Shown here: piece after piece, positions 21,305-30,394 of the stretch
How the letters are laid out: each line of letters opens with the position of its first letter
Numbering within the stretch: the first letter of the stretch is position 1
Source: Candidatus Nitrotoga sp. CP45
Lineage (GTDB): Bacteria; Pseudomonadota; Gammaproteobacteria; Burkholderiales; Gallionellaceae
DNA length: 59,472 nucleotides
Assembly (NCBI GenBank): GCA_945874105.1
Contig: CAMCFJ010000015.1
Coordinates: 1 to 59,472 of the forward strand
Direction of reading: 5' to 3'
Notes under the pieces: generated by a model
Told to the model about the DNA's origin: nothing
Seen by the model: the letters and a program-made list of their open reading frames with translations, nothing else
The model's database searches: none
Position numbers and translations under genes: made by a program

Positions 21305-22762
21305 ATGAGTGACAAAAAAAAGTTGACCACAAACGCCGGGTGTCCGGTAGTCGATAACCAGAATGTGATGACCGCAGGTCCACGGGGACCACAGCTTATG
21401 CAGGATGTCTGGTTCTTGGAGAAGCTTGCTCACTTCGATCGCGAAGTCATCCCCGAACGGCGCATGCATGCAAAAGGTTCCGGTGCCTATGGCACTTTCA
21501 CCATCACCGGTGATATCACTAAATTCACACGGGCGAAAATCTTCTCACAAGTGGGCAAGAAGACCAGTTTGTTCGTCCGTTTTTCCACCGTGGCCGGTGA
21601 GCGGGGCGCGGCCGACGCCGAGCGCGATATTCGCGGCTTTGCAATCAAGTTCTACACTGAGGAAGGAAACTGGGATCTGGTTGGTAACAACACACCGGTA
21701 TTTTTTCTGCGAGATCCGCTGAAATTTCCTGATCTGAACCATGCTGTAAAACGCGACCCGCGCACCAATATGCGCAGCGCAAAAAACAACTGGGACTTCT
21801 GGACACTGCTGCCGGAGGCGCTGCACCAAATCACCATAGTAATGAGCGATCGTGGCATTCCCGCTACCTATCGTCATATGCATGGCTTTGGCAGCCACAC
21901 TTTCAGTTTTATTAACGCGGATAACGAGCGTTACTGGGTCAAATTCCACCTCCAATCGCAGCAGGGAATAAAGAACCTCACCGATGCCGAGGCCGAGACT
22001 CTGATCGGCAAGGATCGCGAAAGCCACCAGCGCGACCTGTATGAAGCCATTGAGCGTGGTGATTTCCCGAAATGGAAGATGTGCGTGCAGGTCATGCCAG
22101 AAGTTGACGCCGCGAAGGTGCCTTATCACCCATTCGACCTAACCAAAATCTGGCCGCACAAGGATTATCCGCTTATAGACGTTGGCATACTGGAACTCAA
22201 TCGCAATCCCGAGAACTACTTCGCCGAAGTGGAGCAGGTTGCCTTCAACCCTGCCAATGTGCCGCCCGGCATCAGTTTTTCGCCGGACAAGATGCTGCAA
22301 GGGAGAATTTTCTCCTACGGGGATGCACAGCGATATCGCCTGGGTGTTAACCACCAACTGATTCCGGTCAACGCCGCCCGCTGCCCAGTTCACAGTTCGC
22401 ATCGTGATGGTGCCATGCGCGTCGATGGTAACCACGGCAGCACGCTGGGTTATGAACCAAACAGTTACGGCGAATGGCAGGAGCAGCCGAATTTTGCCGA
22501 GCCGCCGCTAAACTTGGAGGGCGCGGCTGACCACTGGGATCATCGCGAAGATTCAAATTATTACTCTCAGCCTGGCGCTCTATTTCGCCTAATGACGTCG
22601 GCGCAGCAGCAGATATTGTTCGAGAACACCGCGCGTTCCATTGGTGCTGCGCCACGTGAGATCCATATTCGCCATATTGGCAATTGCTTGAAAGCTGATC
22701 CGGCATATGGCGAAGGAGTAGCTATCGCACTAGGCATCCCTCTGAGTGAAGTTGTGAAATAA
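21305..22762 (+). CDS. katA: Monofunctional haem catalase
   Basis: Small-subunit (clade 3) catalase, 485 aa, decomposing H2O2. The distal His is in [12 protein letters not shown] (residue 55). The distal Asn region [20 protein letters not shown] and the proximal Tyr in [14 protein letters not shown] are all intact. [22 protein letters not shown] and [15 protein letters not shown] are family signatures. No signal peptide is seen, so it is cytosolic, complementing the periplasmic SodC and peroxidase upstream. AAGGAG lies 8 nt before the ATG. It ends the co-directional redox block; no clear terminator follows. Confidence 0.96.
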   Translation: MSDKKKLTTNAGCPVVDNQNVMTAGPRGPQLMQDVWFLEKLAHFDREVIPERRMHAKGSGAYGTFTITGDITKFTRAKIFSQVGKKTSLFVRFSTVAGERGAADAERDIRGFAIKFYTEEGNWDLVGNNTPVFFLRDPLKFPDLNHAVKRDPRTNMRSAKNNWDFWTLLPEALHQITIVMSDRGIPATYRHMHGFGSHTFSFINADNERYWVKFHLQSQQGIKNLTDAEAETLIGKDRESHQRDLYEAIERGDFPKWKMCVQVMPEVDAAKVPYHPFDLTKIWPHKDYPLIDVGILELNRNPENYFAEVEQVAFNPANVPPGISFSPDKMLQGRIFSYGDAQRYRLGVNHQLIPVNAARCPVHSSHRDGAMRVDGNHGSTLGYEPNSYGEWQEQPNFAEPPLNLEGAADHWDHREDSNYYSQPGALFRLMTSAQQQILFENTARSIGAAPREIHIRHIGNCLKADPAYGEGVAIALGIPLSEVVK

Positions 22763-22882
22763 AAATTTTTAATCAATGGCCGTTATAAAAATTGCCATCA
22801 AATGGTGTGATTCGTCATTCCCACGATGGTCCTAATCCAAGGTGTTTCTATAGCCTTGTTAGGCTTTACAGGCTGAAAAAAT

Positions 22883-23395
22883 ATGAACAAATTATACATG
22901 GCGTTGATTTTTTTATTAACGGGTTGCGTTGGAATTCCTGAAAATGTGAAACCTGTTGAAAATTTCAAATTAGAGAAATATCTAGGCAAATGGTACGAAA
23001 TTGCGAGGCTGGATCACTCATTTGAACGAGGATTATCTCGAGTAACAGCAGATTATAGTTTACGAGATGATGGCGGTTTAAAAGTTATAAATCGTGGTTA
23101 TTCTGTAAAAGAAAATAAGTGGAAAGAAGCTGAAGGAAAGGCCTATTTCGTTAGGGGATCAGATCAGGGTTACTTGAAAGTTTCATTTTTCGGCCCCTTT
23201 TATGGTTCTTATATCGTATTTGAACTTGACCATGAAAATTATCAATATTCACTTGTATCCGGTCCTGACAAATCTTACTTTTGGATTTTGGCAAGAACGC
23301 CACAAATAAATGAAAATATTAAAAATGTTCTTATAGCAAAAGCTGCAGCATTGGGGTTTGACACGAGCAAATTGATACATGTCAATAGCGAGTAA
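22883..23395 (+). CDS. blc: Bacterial lipocalin (Blc-like outer membrane lipoprotein)
   Basis: A 170-aa lipoprotein with signal peptide and lipobox LTGC (Cys15), then the lipocalin fold: LEKYLGKWYEIARLDHSFERG (the GxW motif), VTADYSLRDDGGLKVINRGY, GYLKVSFFGPFYGSYIVFEL, the YSLVSGPDKSYFWILARTP block and a C-terminal helix. Blc-type lipocalins bind lysophospholipids or fatty acids at the outer membrane and are linked to envelope stress. The gene is clearly AT-richer than catalase upstream, which suggests separate acquisition. It has its own gap of about 120 bp before it. Confidence 0.92.
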   Translation: MNKLYMALIFLLTGCVGIPENVKPVENFKLEKYLGKWYEIARLDHSFERGLSRVTADYSLRDDGGLKVINRGYSVKENKWKEAEGKAYFVRGSDQGYLKVSFFGPFYGSYIVFELDHENYQYSLVSGPDKSYFWILARTPQINENIKNVLIAKAAALGFDTSKLIHVNSE

Positions 23396-23591
23396 TAGCC
23401 TATTACGGAAAAGCCATGTCGAAATTTCCTATTGAATTGGGTATTCAACGGGCATAAAGTGCGCATTATGAAAGCGCCTCAATTTCAAAACGTCAATACC
23501 TATGACAGCCGACTTAAATAATGGATGGCGCGATTTAATGTGTAACCAAGCATTATCTCGACAGTTATCTTGAGCAGAGGAGGGGCACACA

Positions 23592-24461
23592 ATGATTAGA
23601 CTGACTTATGCCAGCACTTCAAACCAGGAATGGAGCCCAGAGAATCTGTTAGAGCTATTAAAGCAATCTCGAACAAATAACGGTGCCAAAAATATTACCG
23701 GAATTCTCCTCTATTCTAACGGAACTTTTTTTCAAGTTTTGGAGGGTGAAGAGGCAACCGTAGAAAACTTGTATAGGACAATAGAAAAAGATCCCCGTCA
23801 CAAAAACTGCACTGTTATTGAAAGACTAAATATAACTGAACGAGCATTCCCATATTGGAGCATGGGCTTTGAAAAAATAGATCCCAAAGAATTAAAAAAA
23901 ATGGAAGGGCTTAATAATTTCTTTGAACATGATTTCACTCCTGCCGGTTTTGCCTCGCATAAAAATATTATCGGACCTTTATTGAGCCACTTACGTAGCA
24001 AACTTGTAAAACAAGTGAGCACCGAAAGTCATGAAGAGCTTCCAATGGAGCATGATGATCCATTTATAAAATACTTACACCGTACTATACGAATAGGCGT
24101 TAAGTTTTTGTCCATCCTAATGGTTGCTGTCATCCTATTGAGTATTGCTGATGTGCTTTATATTATCTGGGTAAAAATTAGTAACTCGCCGCATTTTCTG
24201 ATGACCACAAATGACCTGCTGGAAACATTTGGGTCTTTTTTGGCCGTATTGATAGCTATCGAAATTTTCATAAATATAACCATATATATCAGGAGTGATG
24301 TAATACCAGTCAAACTGGTTGTAGCCACTGCGTTGATGGCCATTTCGAGAAAAGTCATCGTTTTTGATTATAAACACTTGGATCCCGAATATGTAAGTGC
24401 TTCAGCCTTGGTGCTGGTCGCTCTGGGTATCACTTATATGCTGGTTAAAAAAAGCGACTAG
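23592..24461 (+). CDS. BLUF photoreceptor fused to a PsiE-like membrane domain
   Basis: A 289-aa protein. Residues 1-95 are a BLUF flavin-binding domain. Tyr6, Asn30, Gln48, Trp89 and Met91 fall at exactly the spacing of AppA Tyr21, Asn45, Gln63, Trp104 and Met106, so the photocycle residues are all present. A linker (about 96-150) leads to four predicted membrane helices. Their central part (ETFGSFLAVLIAIEIF, then VARKVIV-like MAISRKVIVFDYK) matches the phosphate-starvation-inducible PsiE family. GAGGAGG precedes the ATG by 9 nt. A light-sensing domain attached to PsiE is unusual; the output is unknown. The gene is AT-rich and monocistronic. Domain calls are secure; the light-regulated membrane role is inferred. 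Confidence 0.88.
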   Translation: MIRLTYASTSNQEWSPENLLELLKQSRTNNGAKNITGILLYSNGTFFQVLEGEEATVENLYRTIEKDPRHKNCTVIERLNITERAFPYWSMGFEKIDPKELKKMEGLNNFFEHDFTPAGFASHKNIIGPLLSHLRSKLVKQVSTESHEELPMEHDDPFIKYLHRTIRIGVKFLSILMVAVILLSIADVLYIIWVKISNSPHFLMTTNDLLETFGSFLAVLIAIEIFINITIYIRSDVIPVKLVVATALMAISRKVIVFDYKHLDPEYVSASALVLVALGITYMLVKKSD

Positions 24462-24522
24462 TGTAGTGCTTCAAAAATAATGAAGCTGCGGCCGGGATGT
24501 CGAACAACGACACGTTTTTGAA

Positions 24523-25875
24523 CTATCTCAAACTGACTTCGTCATCCAGCCGCAAAAGGTTGTAACGTGCCTTGTAGAGACGCGGATCGAGTTGCAGTGC
24601 AGTAGTGAATTCCCGCCGTGCTTCATCATTGCGGCGGGCCAGCATGTAAGCATAACCAAGATTGTTGTGTACGCGCGCCTTGTCAGGCGACTTTATTACA
24701 GTATCTTCCCACAAGCGGATCTCGCTGGAGTAATCCTGGTTTCGCAGAACGGTGAGGGTGGCCAAGCCTAGCAGCATTAGCGCAGCCATAGCTTGGGTTC
24801 TTGTTCCGTTCATCCACAGCCTCAGCTCAATACATAAAGCGAGAGAGAGTGGCCATCCGACCAGATACATTTGTCGGTCGTTGGCGATATCGATACGCGG
24901 CAGAATCAGATGCAACGGGATTAGTTGCAACATCGCCCATGCCAAGGCGAAGCTGATCCACGGGCGTACACGCCAGCAGGCCACCATGAGCGCGAATAGC
25001 GCAAGGAAGAAGACCATTGGCAGCAATATGGCGGAAAAATTGTTTTGCAATGGCAGGTCCGGATCAATGTTCAGCCATATGGGCAAAGCCCATTGCCGCA
25101 TCAAATACGAAAAGGCAGCAGCTTGATTTGCTATGTTGCCTTGCAGGGAGTTGAGCTGCGCACTGCGTTCCATATGTGCCAGGTAGCTGTCGCTGAACAG
25201 AAAAATCAGTGCGCCCATAATCAGCACCAGCCAGCTCGGCCATTGCGGCGTCAAAGCGCGTTTCCATTTGCCGCCACAGGCATATTCCCACAACAACAGC
25301 GCCAGCGGAAACGTCACGGCGGTTTCTTTGACGCCCAGGGCAATGACGAAAAACAGCGGAGTCAGTCCATACATTTTGACGTTGCTTTGCTGTGTGCGTC
25401 CGCTGATGTAAGCGAGCATCCCCGCCAGATAAAACAGCGCCATCAATGAGGTGGAACGGCCGCATATATAGGTGACGGCCTCGGTATAGATGGGGTGGGC
25501 GGCGAACAGCAACGCGACGAGAATCGGAACTTGCCGAAGTTGATCCCGCTGCCATTGTTGTTGCACAAAGGCCTGCGCTAATCTGTAAACCAGGTAAGCA
25601 TTGGTCAGATGGATCAGCAGGTTGGTGAGATGAAATCCGATCACACCCGTGCCCATTGTCCAGTTGAGCGTGTAGCTGAACTTGAGCAGAGGGCGGATGC
25701 CGGTGGACAAGTCTTTTGCCCAGCCTGCCCAGGAGTGCACGCCTGGATTGTTGACGATGACGCTGTAGTCATCGAACTGGAAAGTGCCGGTAAGTGCATT
25801 TGCATAGCAGATAGATACTGCCAGCATGAGCCACAGCATTACGCTGAAGTTCGTTTCAGGGAGCCGCGCGGGCAT
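24523..25875 (-). CDS. Polytopic membrane glycosyltransferase-like protein with C-terminal TPR
   Basis: A 450-aa protein with roughly ten membrane helices. The N-terminal loop after helix 1 reads FQFDDYSVIVNNP, followed by GIRPLLKFSYTLN and FHLTNLLIHLTNAYLVYRL. This layout matches TMTC-like/GT-C membrane glycosyltransferases (DUF1736-related), with acidic residues in the first luminal loop. Residues about 385-450 form TPR-like helices (ARVHNNLGYAYMLARRNDEA, TTALQLDPRLYKARYNLLRL). Substrate and sugar donor are unknown. Its start overlaps the end of the upstream D,D-carboxypeptidase by 20 nt, so the two are cotranscribed. Confidence 0.75.
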   Translation of the reverse strand: MPARLPETNFSVMLWLMLAVSICYANALTGTFQFDDYSVIVNNPGVHSWAGWAKDLSTGIRPLLKFSYTLNWTMGTGVIGFHLTNLLIHLTNAYLVYRLAQAFVQQQWQRDQLRQVPILVALLFAAHPIYTEAVTYICGRSTSLMALFYLAGMLAYISGRTQQSNVKMYGLTPLFFVIALGVKETAVTFPLALLLWEYACGGKWKRALTPQWPSWLVLIMGALIFLFSDSYLAHMERSAQLNSLQGNIANQAAAFSYLMRQWALPIWLNIDPDLPLQNNFSAILLPMVFFLALFALMVACWRVRPWISFALAWAMLQLIPLHLILPRIDIANDRQMYLVGWPLSLALCIELRLWMNGTRTQAMAALMLLGLATLTVLRNQDYSSEIRLWEDTVIKSPDKARVHNNLGYAYMLARRNDEARREFTTALQLDPRLYKARYNLLRLDDEVSLR

Positions 25876-26653
25876 GATCGAACGCGAGATCGAGAATGTC
25901 TACCGCATCCCACCAACGGTCTTTGCCATGCAACATCACAAGCAGCACCTCGTGACCACTTCGCTTGGCAAAGGCTACAAGACACTTGCCGGCATTGGGT
26001 GTGTAGCCTGTCTTGAGGCCGAGAGCGCCATCGTAGCGGCCGATCAGCGCGTTTTTGTTTTCCAGCGTGTAAAGTTTCTTGCCGTCTAGAGTGGCGATCT
26101 GCAAGTTTTTTTGCGAGGTAATCTCGAACAATGAGGGGTGTTTGAGGAGCTCGTGCGCCAACCGCGCAAGATCATGTGCGCTGGAATAGTGTTGGGTGGC
26201 ATCGTGCCCGCAGGCATTGGTGAAATGTGTGTCGCGCATACCGAGCTCGTTTGCACGGCGATTCATCCGCGCCACAAAGCCTGCTTCACTTCCGCCCAAG
26301 TGATCGGCCAGCGCATGGCAGGCATCATTGGACGAGGCTATCATCGCAGCGGCGAGCAGATCTTGCACACGGAAGCGTTCGCCAGCTTTGAGCAAGGTAC
26401 GCGAACCCGTCTCAAGTGTAGATGCCAGGCTGATCGATGCTGCTTCCTGTAACTGTCCTTGTTCAAGAACCAGCAGCGCGGTCATCAACTTGGTCAGGCT
26501 GGCAGGTGGCAAGCGGTCATTGGGACGATGCTCCCAAATGGACGCGCCATCCACTTGGACGAGATAGGCGCTAGCGGCCTGTGGAAAAGGATCGGGCTGC
26601 GCCTGTGCTGCCATGATTTGGCACCACAGTAGCAGCCCGACCAGATACTTCAT
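25856..26653 (-). CDS. D-alanyl-D-alanine carboxypeptidase (S11, PBP5/6-like)
   Basis: A 265-aa periplasmic serine peptidase that trims the terminal D-Ala of peptidoglycan stems. A signal peptide (cleavage near AQAQ) is followed by the three penicillin-binding motifs: SLTK (Ser52/Lys55), SSN and LKTGYT. The protein ends soon after the catalytic domain; the C-terminal beta domain and amphipathic membrane anchor of PBP5/6 are missing, so it is probably soluble or loosely bound, like PBP7-type enzymes. It is 3 nt from the DUF3617 gene upstream and overlaps the membrane protein downstream. Confidence 0.92.
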   Translation of the reverse strand: MKYLVGLLLWCQIMAAQAQPDPFPQAASAYLVQVDGASIWEHRPNDRLPPASLTKLMTALLVLEQGQLQEAASISLASTLETGSRTLLKAGERFRVQDLLAAAMIASSNDACHALADHLGGSEAGFVARMNRRANELGMRDTHFTNACGHDATQHYSSAHDLARLAHELLKHPSLFEITSQKNLQIATLDGKKLYTLENKNALIGRYDGALGLKTGYTPNAGKCLVAFAKRSGHEVLLVMLHGKDRWWDAVDILDLAFDHARAAP

Positions 26654-26656
26654 GCT

Positions 26657-27652
26657 TTAAAAACCGAACAACCCTTTCAGCTTCTTGATACCTTCCATCA
26701 TATCGCTGCCTGGGCTGTCTGCAGCGGGCTTGTCGTTGGCTGGGTTGTTCGCAGAGGGCTTGCTCGAGTCATGCGGTGCATCCGCTGCGCTCGACTTGCT
26801 GTCAGCCGCAACGTCATTCATGCCGCTCAAGCATGAGCGCATGCTCTCGGCGCTCGATTTGCCAGTGTAGCTGCGGCCCTCGCATTCTTTGCGGCGTTTT
26901 TCCTCGCGATAAATCTTGGCCTCTGCCGGACAGTATGCAGATAGCTGCTGATAATTAGTGCTGTTGAACCCCTTGCAAATCGTCTTGGTGGTGGCAGCCA
27001 TATCCAGCTTGCACTCTTTGGCGATGGAAGCGCTTTTTGGTTGTTGATCATGCTGAAGTAGCAGGGCATAGACTTGCGCATCTTTGGAGACATCCTTACG
27101 CACGAGATCGCACAATTTTTTGCGCTGGTTGGCACAGTTGGTAAAGATGTGATCAGCACCGCTGATCCAGACAGCCGTGCTGTCATAAGCTGAGGTGTCA
27201 CACATTTGCGCTTTTGCTTTCACAAGCATCTCTTCCGAATCGCAAGCTCCTCCAATGCGTTTGCCGCTGTAAGCCATGTCCATACTTACGTCTTGACCCC
27301 CTGACTTGCCTGAAAGCTGCATTTTTCCGGAATAGCTGCTGGCGCTACCAGTTTGCTCGCCGACGCCCGTCATTATTTCACCGTTATGGTCGCAATGTGC
27401 CTTCCATGAAACTTTGTTGCCGACGGTTCTGATATCAGACATCTTGCAATTCTTGTCGCCGGAAGTCGTTCTGGGATCGTTTTCCCTGCCTCTGGGGAGG
27501 CACATCTTCGTCGCAGTGGCGGGCATCGAGAAAGGCATGCCGGGAATTTCCATCTTGGAAGTGATTTCCCAGTATTCACCGGGTGCGGCATATGCGACGG
27601 CACTCAATATGCTGGCTATCATGGCTAGAATTGCGGTGAGGTGTTTGTTCAT
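26657..27652 (-). CDS. DUF3617 periplasmic protein
   Basis: A 331-aa exported protein. The signal peptide ends near AYA-APGEYW, and the DUF3617 domain follows (GEYWEITSKMEIPGMPFSMPATATKMCLP, then CKMSDIRTVGNKVSWKAHC and YSGKMQLSG). Many cysteines (at least a dozen) in the middle part suggest disulfides. The tail is low-complexity (Ser/Ala/Asp/Pro/Asn-rich, about 275-320) and ends in a short hydrophobic KLKGLFGF. Function is unknown. First gene of a three-gene minus-strand operon with the carboxypeptidase and the TMTC-like protein; this suggests an envelope role. Confidence 0.82.
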   Translation of the reverse strand: MNKHLTAILAMIASILSAVAYAAPGEYWEITSKMEIPGMPFSMPATATKMCLPRGRENDPRTTSGDKNCKMSDIRTVGNKVSWKAHCDHNGEIMTGVGEQTGSASSYSGKMQLSGKSGGQDVSMDMAYSGKRIGGACDSEEMLVKAKAQMCDTSAYDSTAVWISGADHIFTNCANQRKKLCDLVRKDVSKDAQVYALLLQHDQQPKSASIAKECKLDMAATTKTICKGFNSTNYQQLSAYCPAEAKIYREEKRRKECEGRSYTGKSSAESMRSCLSGMNDVAADSKSSAADAPHDSSKPSANNPANDKPAADSPGSDMMEGIKKLKGLFGF

Positions 27653-27912
27653 GATTGTTCCATAAAGTTGGTTGGTTGCTGAAATGGGTGTAAACCTGAG
27701 CCTGGTTGCGTATTGAATTTTAACCTGCTCTCAGCTTACCGCACGGGTTTAAGTTCGAAGTGCAACAACTAAAGGTGGCTAACTATAGCGCATAGTTTTT
27801 TCGAAGAATACTCTTTCTATTTCGCCTCGATTGTGGAAGGTCATCGTTCGATGATACCGATAATCTCAGACACCAATAGCCAAGGTAGAAAAGCTGACCC
27901 AATCGGCATATC

Positions 27913-27959
27913 TCACCCAATTGGTGCGCTGCATACTTAAGACGCATAAAATTGGTGCA
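27913..27959 (+). promoter_or_regulatory. Two NtrC-type binding sites upstream of glnK
   Basis: Site 1 is CTCAC-N7-GTGCG (27912-27928) and site 2 is CGCAT-N7-GTGCA (27943-27959); the NtrC consensus is TGCAC-N7-GTGCA. Each has one good and one weaker half. Their centres lie 31 bp apart, three helical turns, and about 100-130 bp upstream of the predicted transcription start, the geometry of the classic glnA enhancers. Confidence 0.6.
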
Positions 27960-28022
27960 TAAAATTCTTCCCCTGTTTTCATGACACTCATCAATATATT
28001 GTTTTTACAAACAAAATCATGG

Positions 28023-28038
28023 TGGCACGGAAGCTGCT
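28023..28038 (+). promoter_or_regulatory. Sigma-54 promoter of glnK-amtB
   Basis: TGGCACGGAAGCTGCT matches the consensus TGGCACG-N4-TTGCW with GG (28024-28025) and GC (28036-28037) exactly 10 bp apart. Transcription would begin near 28049, about 50 nt before the glnK ATG. Confidence 0.82.
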
Positions 28039-28088
28039 TTTGACTAAGTGGGTTCTAAATAATGTCGTTTACGCTCTAACACTCATGA

Positions 28089-28439
<351 letters not shown>

Positions 28440-28449
28440 GGAGGGCGCC

Positions 28450-29922
28450 ATGAAAAAACTTTTTGCACTTTTCGCGTTGTTGGCCATGCTGTATGGCCTG
28501 GTAGTTCCGGCATTTGCGGAGGAGTCCGCCGCCCCTGCGGCAGCGTCGACAACCACCACAGCGCAGACTTCTGCGGTAGCCACACATGCTGCCGCTCCTA
28601 CCCCCAACAAGGGTGATACGGCGTGGATGCTAACGGCCACTCTGCTGGTCATCATGATGTCCATCCCCGGCCTCGCGCTGTTCTACGGCGGCCTGGTGCG
28701 CAGCAAGAATATGTTATCCGTCCTGATGCAGGTGTTCGCCATCTTCGCGCTGATCATCGTGCTGTGGGCCATCTACGGCTACTCGCTGGCGTTCACGCAG
28801 GGCAATGCATTCATCGGCGGATTTGATCGGCTGTTCCTGAAGGGCATCTTTGATCCGGCCACCGGCAGTGTGGCCAATGCGGCAACCTTCAGCAAGGGCG
28901 TGGTGATTCCTGAATTCGCCTTCGTGGCCTTTCAGGCTACCTTCGCCGCCATTACAGTTGCACTGATCGTGGGTGCTTTTGCCGAGCGGATGAAATTCTC
29001 CGCTGTGCTGCTATTCTCCGCGTTGTGGTTTACCTTCGCCTATCTGCCGATTGCGCACATGGTGTGGTTCTGGATGGGGCCGGATGCGTACACCACTCAG
29101 GCTGCGGCTGATACTGCTACGGCTGCCGCAGGGTGGTTGTTCCAGAAGGGCGCATTGGACTTTGCTGGTGGCACCGTGGTGCATATCAACGCGGCTGTTG
29201 CGGGTTTGGTCGGCGCATTTATGGTTGGAAAGCGCATCGGATACGGCAGGGAACCGATGGCACCGCACAATATGGTTATGACCATGATAGGTGGCTCCCT
29301 ATTGTGGGTCGGTTGGTTCGGCTTCAATGCCGGCTCGGCTCTCGAAGCTTCAGGTACGGCCACACTGGCTTTCATCAACACGCTGGATGCCGCTGCCGCT
29401 GCCGCACTGACCTGGACGCTGGCTGAAAGGCTGTTGAAGGGCAAGCCCTCCGTGCTGGGTGCGATTTCCGGTGCGGTCGCAGGCTTGGTTGCCATCACTC
29501 CCGCTTGCGGCTGGGTGGGCGTATGTGGCGGCCTGGTTATCGGCGCGCTGGCTGGTTTTACTTGTTTCTGGGGCGTAACCGGTCTGAAGAAACTGCTGGG
29601 GGCAGATGACGCGCTGGACGTGTTCGGCATCCACGGCATCGGTGGCATCCTGGGTGCATTGCTCACCGGCGTGTTCAACACCTGGAGCATGGGCGGCACC
29701 GGTATCGTTGATTACGTCAACAACACCATCATCGATACCACCATCAGCGGGCAAGTGTGGGTGCAAGCACAAGCCGTGCTCACCACGATAATCTGGTCCG
29801 GTGTGGTTGCCTTCGTTTGCTATAAGATCGTAGATATGACCATCGGCTTGCGTGTAAAGGAAGAAGACGAGCGCGAAGGGTTGGATACTGCAACGCACGG
29901 CGAACGCGCTTACAACTTCTAA
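28450..29922 (+). CDS. amtB: Ammonium transporter
   Basis: A 490-aa Amt/MEP/Rh channel. An N-terminal signal peptide (cleavage near AFAEE) and an Ala/Thr-rich spacer precede 11 predicted membrane helices. Recognisable blocks are GDTAWMLTATLLVIMMSIPGLALFYGGLVRSKN, FVAFQATFAAITVALIVGAFAER, the twin-His pore residues in GTVVHINAAVAGLVGA and DVFGIHGIGGILGALLTG, and HNMVMTMIGGSLLWVGWFGFN. AAGGAGG overlaps the glnK stop codon, so translation is coupled. Serves ammonium uptake under nitrogen limitation and signals through GlnK. Confidence 0.96.
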   Translation: MKKLFALFALLAMLYGLVVPAFAEESAAPAAASTTTTAQTSAVATHAAAPTPNKGDTAWMLTATLLVIMMSIPGLALFYGGLVRSKNMLSVLMQVFAIFALIIVLWAIYGYSLAFTQGNAFIGGFDRLFLKGIFDPATGSVANAATFSKGVVIPEFAFVAFQATFAAITVALIVGAFAERMKFSAVLLFSALWFTFAYLPIAHMVWFWMGPDAYTTQAAADTATAAAGWLFQKGALDFAGGTVVHINAAVAGLVGAFMVGKRIGYGREPMAPHNMVMTMIGGSLLWVGWFGFNAGSALEASGTATLAFINTLDAAAAAALTWTLAERLLKGKPSVLGAISGAVAGLVAITPACGWVGVCGGLVIGALAGFTCFWGVTGLKKLLGADDALDVFGIHGIGGILGALLTGVFNTWSMGGTGIVDYVNNTIIDTTISGQVWVQAQAVLTTIIWSGVVAFVCYKIVDMTIGLRVKEEDEREGLDTATHGERAYNF

Positions 29923-30004
29923 TCTGTCTCATCTTAGCGTGTCTGGATATCTTTGCGATCCGCAAGCACCCTTTGATCGTGATGATCAGCGTAACACTTC
30001 CCTG

Positions 30005-30029
30005 TTGTCCGGTGCTGGCCACCGGACAA
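30005..30029 (+). terminator. Hairpin downstream of amtB
   Basis: Perfect 10-bp stem TTGTCCGGTG / CACCGGACAA with a 5-nt loop, 80 nt after the amtB stop. No T-run follows, so it may be a Rho-linked end or a processed 3' end rather than a classic terminator. Confidence 0.5.
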
Positions 30030-30196
30030 TATCATCGGGCTTTCCGCCGCTTCAAGCGATATTTACCTGGAAGCGACCTGTCGGCCAAGGCTGACACCAC
30101 GCTTTGACACCTGATATGGACTACCGGGGTTTTCTAACTCCTCCTGTCGTCACTCTTTTTCAAGCGCACTATTTACAGGCGCTTTCCGATAGCGAT

Positions 30197-30213
30197 TGCA
30201 CTGGCATCGTGCA
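30197..30213 (+). promoter_or_regulatory. NtrC-type binding site upstream of cobA
   Basis: TGCAC-TGGCATC-GTGCA is a full match to the NtrC consensus TGCAC-N7-GTGCA. It is centred about 95 bp before the predicted sigma-54 start point of the nitrite operon, a usual enhancer distance. Confidence 0.72.
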
Positions 30214-30273
30214 GGTCAAGTTTAGTTCACATTATTAATATAATAACTTATTGATTTAAATAATATAAAAGTA

Positions 30274-30289
30274 TGGCATCAATATTGCT
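30274..30289 (+). promoter_or_regulatory. Sigma-54 promoter of cobA-nirB-nirD-nirC
   Basis: TGGCATCAATATTGCT matches TGGCAYG-N4-TTGCW, with GG (30275-30276) and GC (30287-30288) 10 bp apart. The start point would be near 30300, giving a leader of about 95 nt. Confidence 0.82.
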
Positions 30290-30394
30290 TATAACTAATC
30301 ATCTGACCAATAAGCTGATTCAATTTTTAGTTTGTGTGTGTCACTGGATGCTTAGTCCATACACCAACGGATCAGTCGAGAAAACGGAGTAAAC

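Larger units (their letters stand above)
29923..30394. other. Intergenic regulatory region upstream of cobA-nirBDC
   Basis: No gene. It holds the hairpin behind amtB, a further GC-rich stretch with the small inverted repeat AAGCGC/GCGCTT near 30170-30185, a near-perfect NtrC dyad, an AT-rich segment and a sigma-54 promoter, then a 95-nt leader. Confidence 0.7.
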
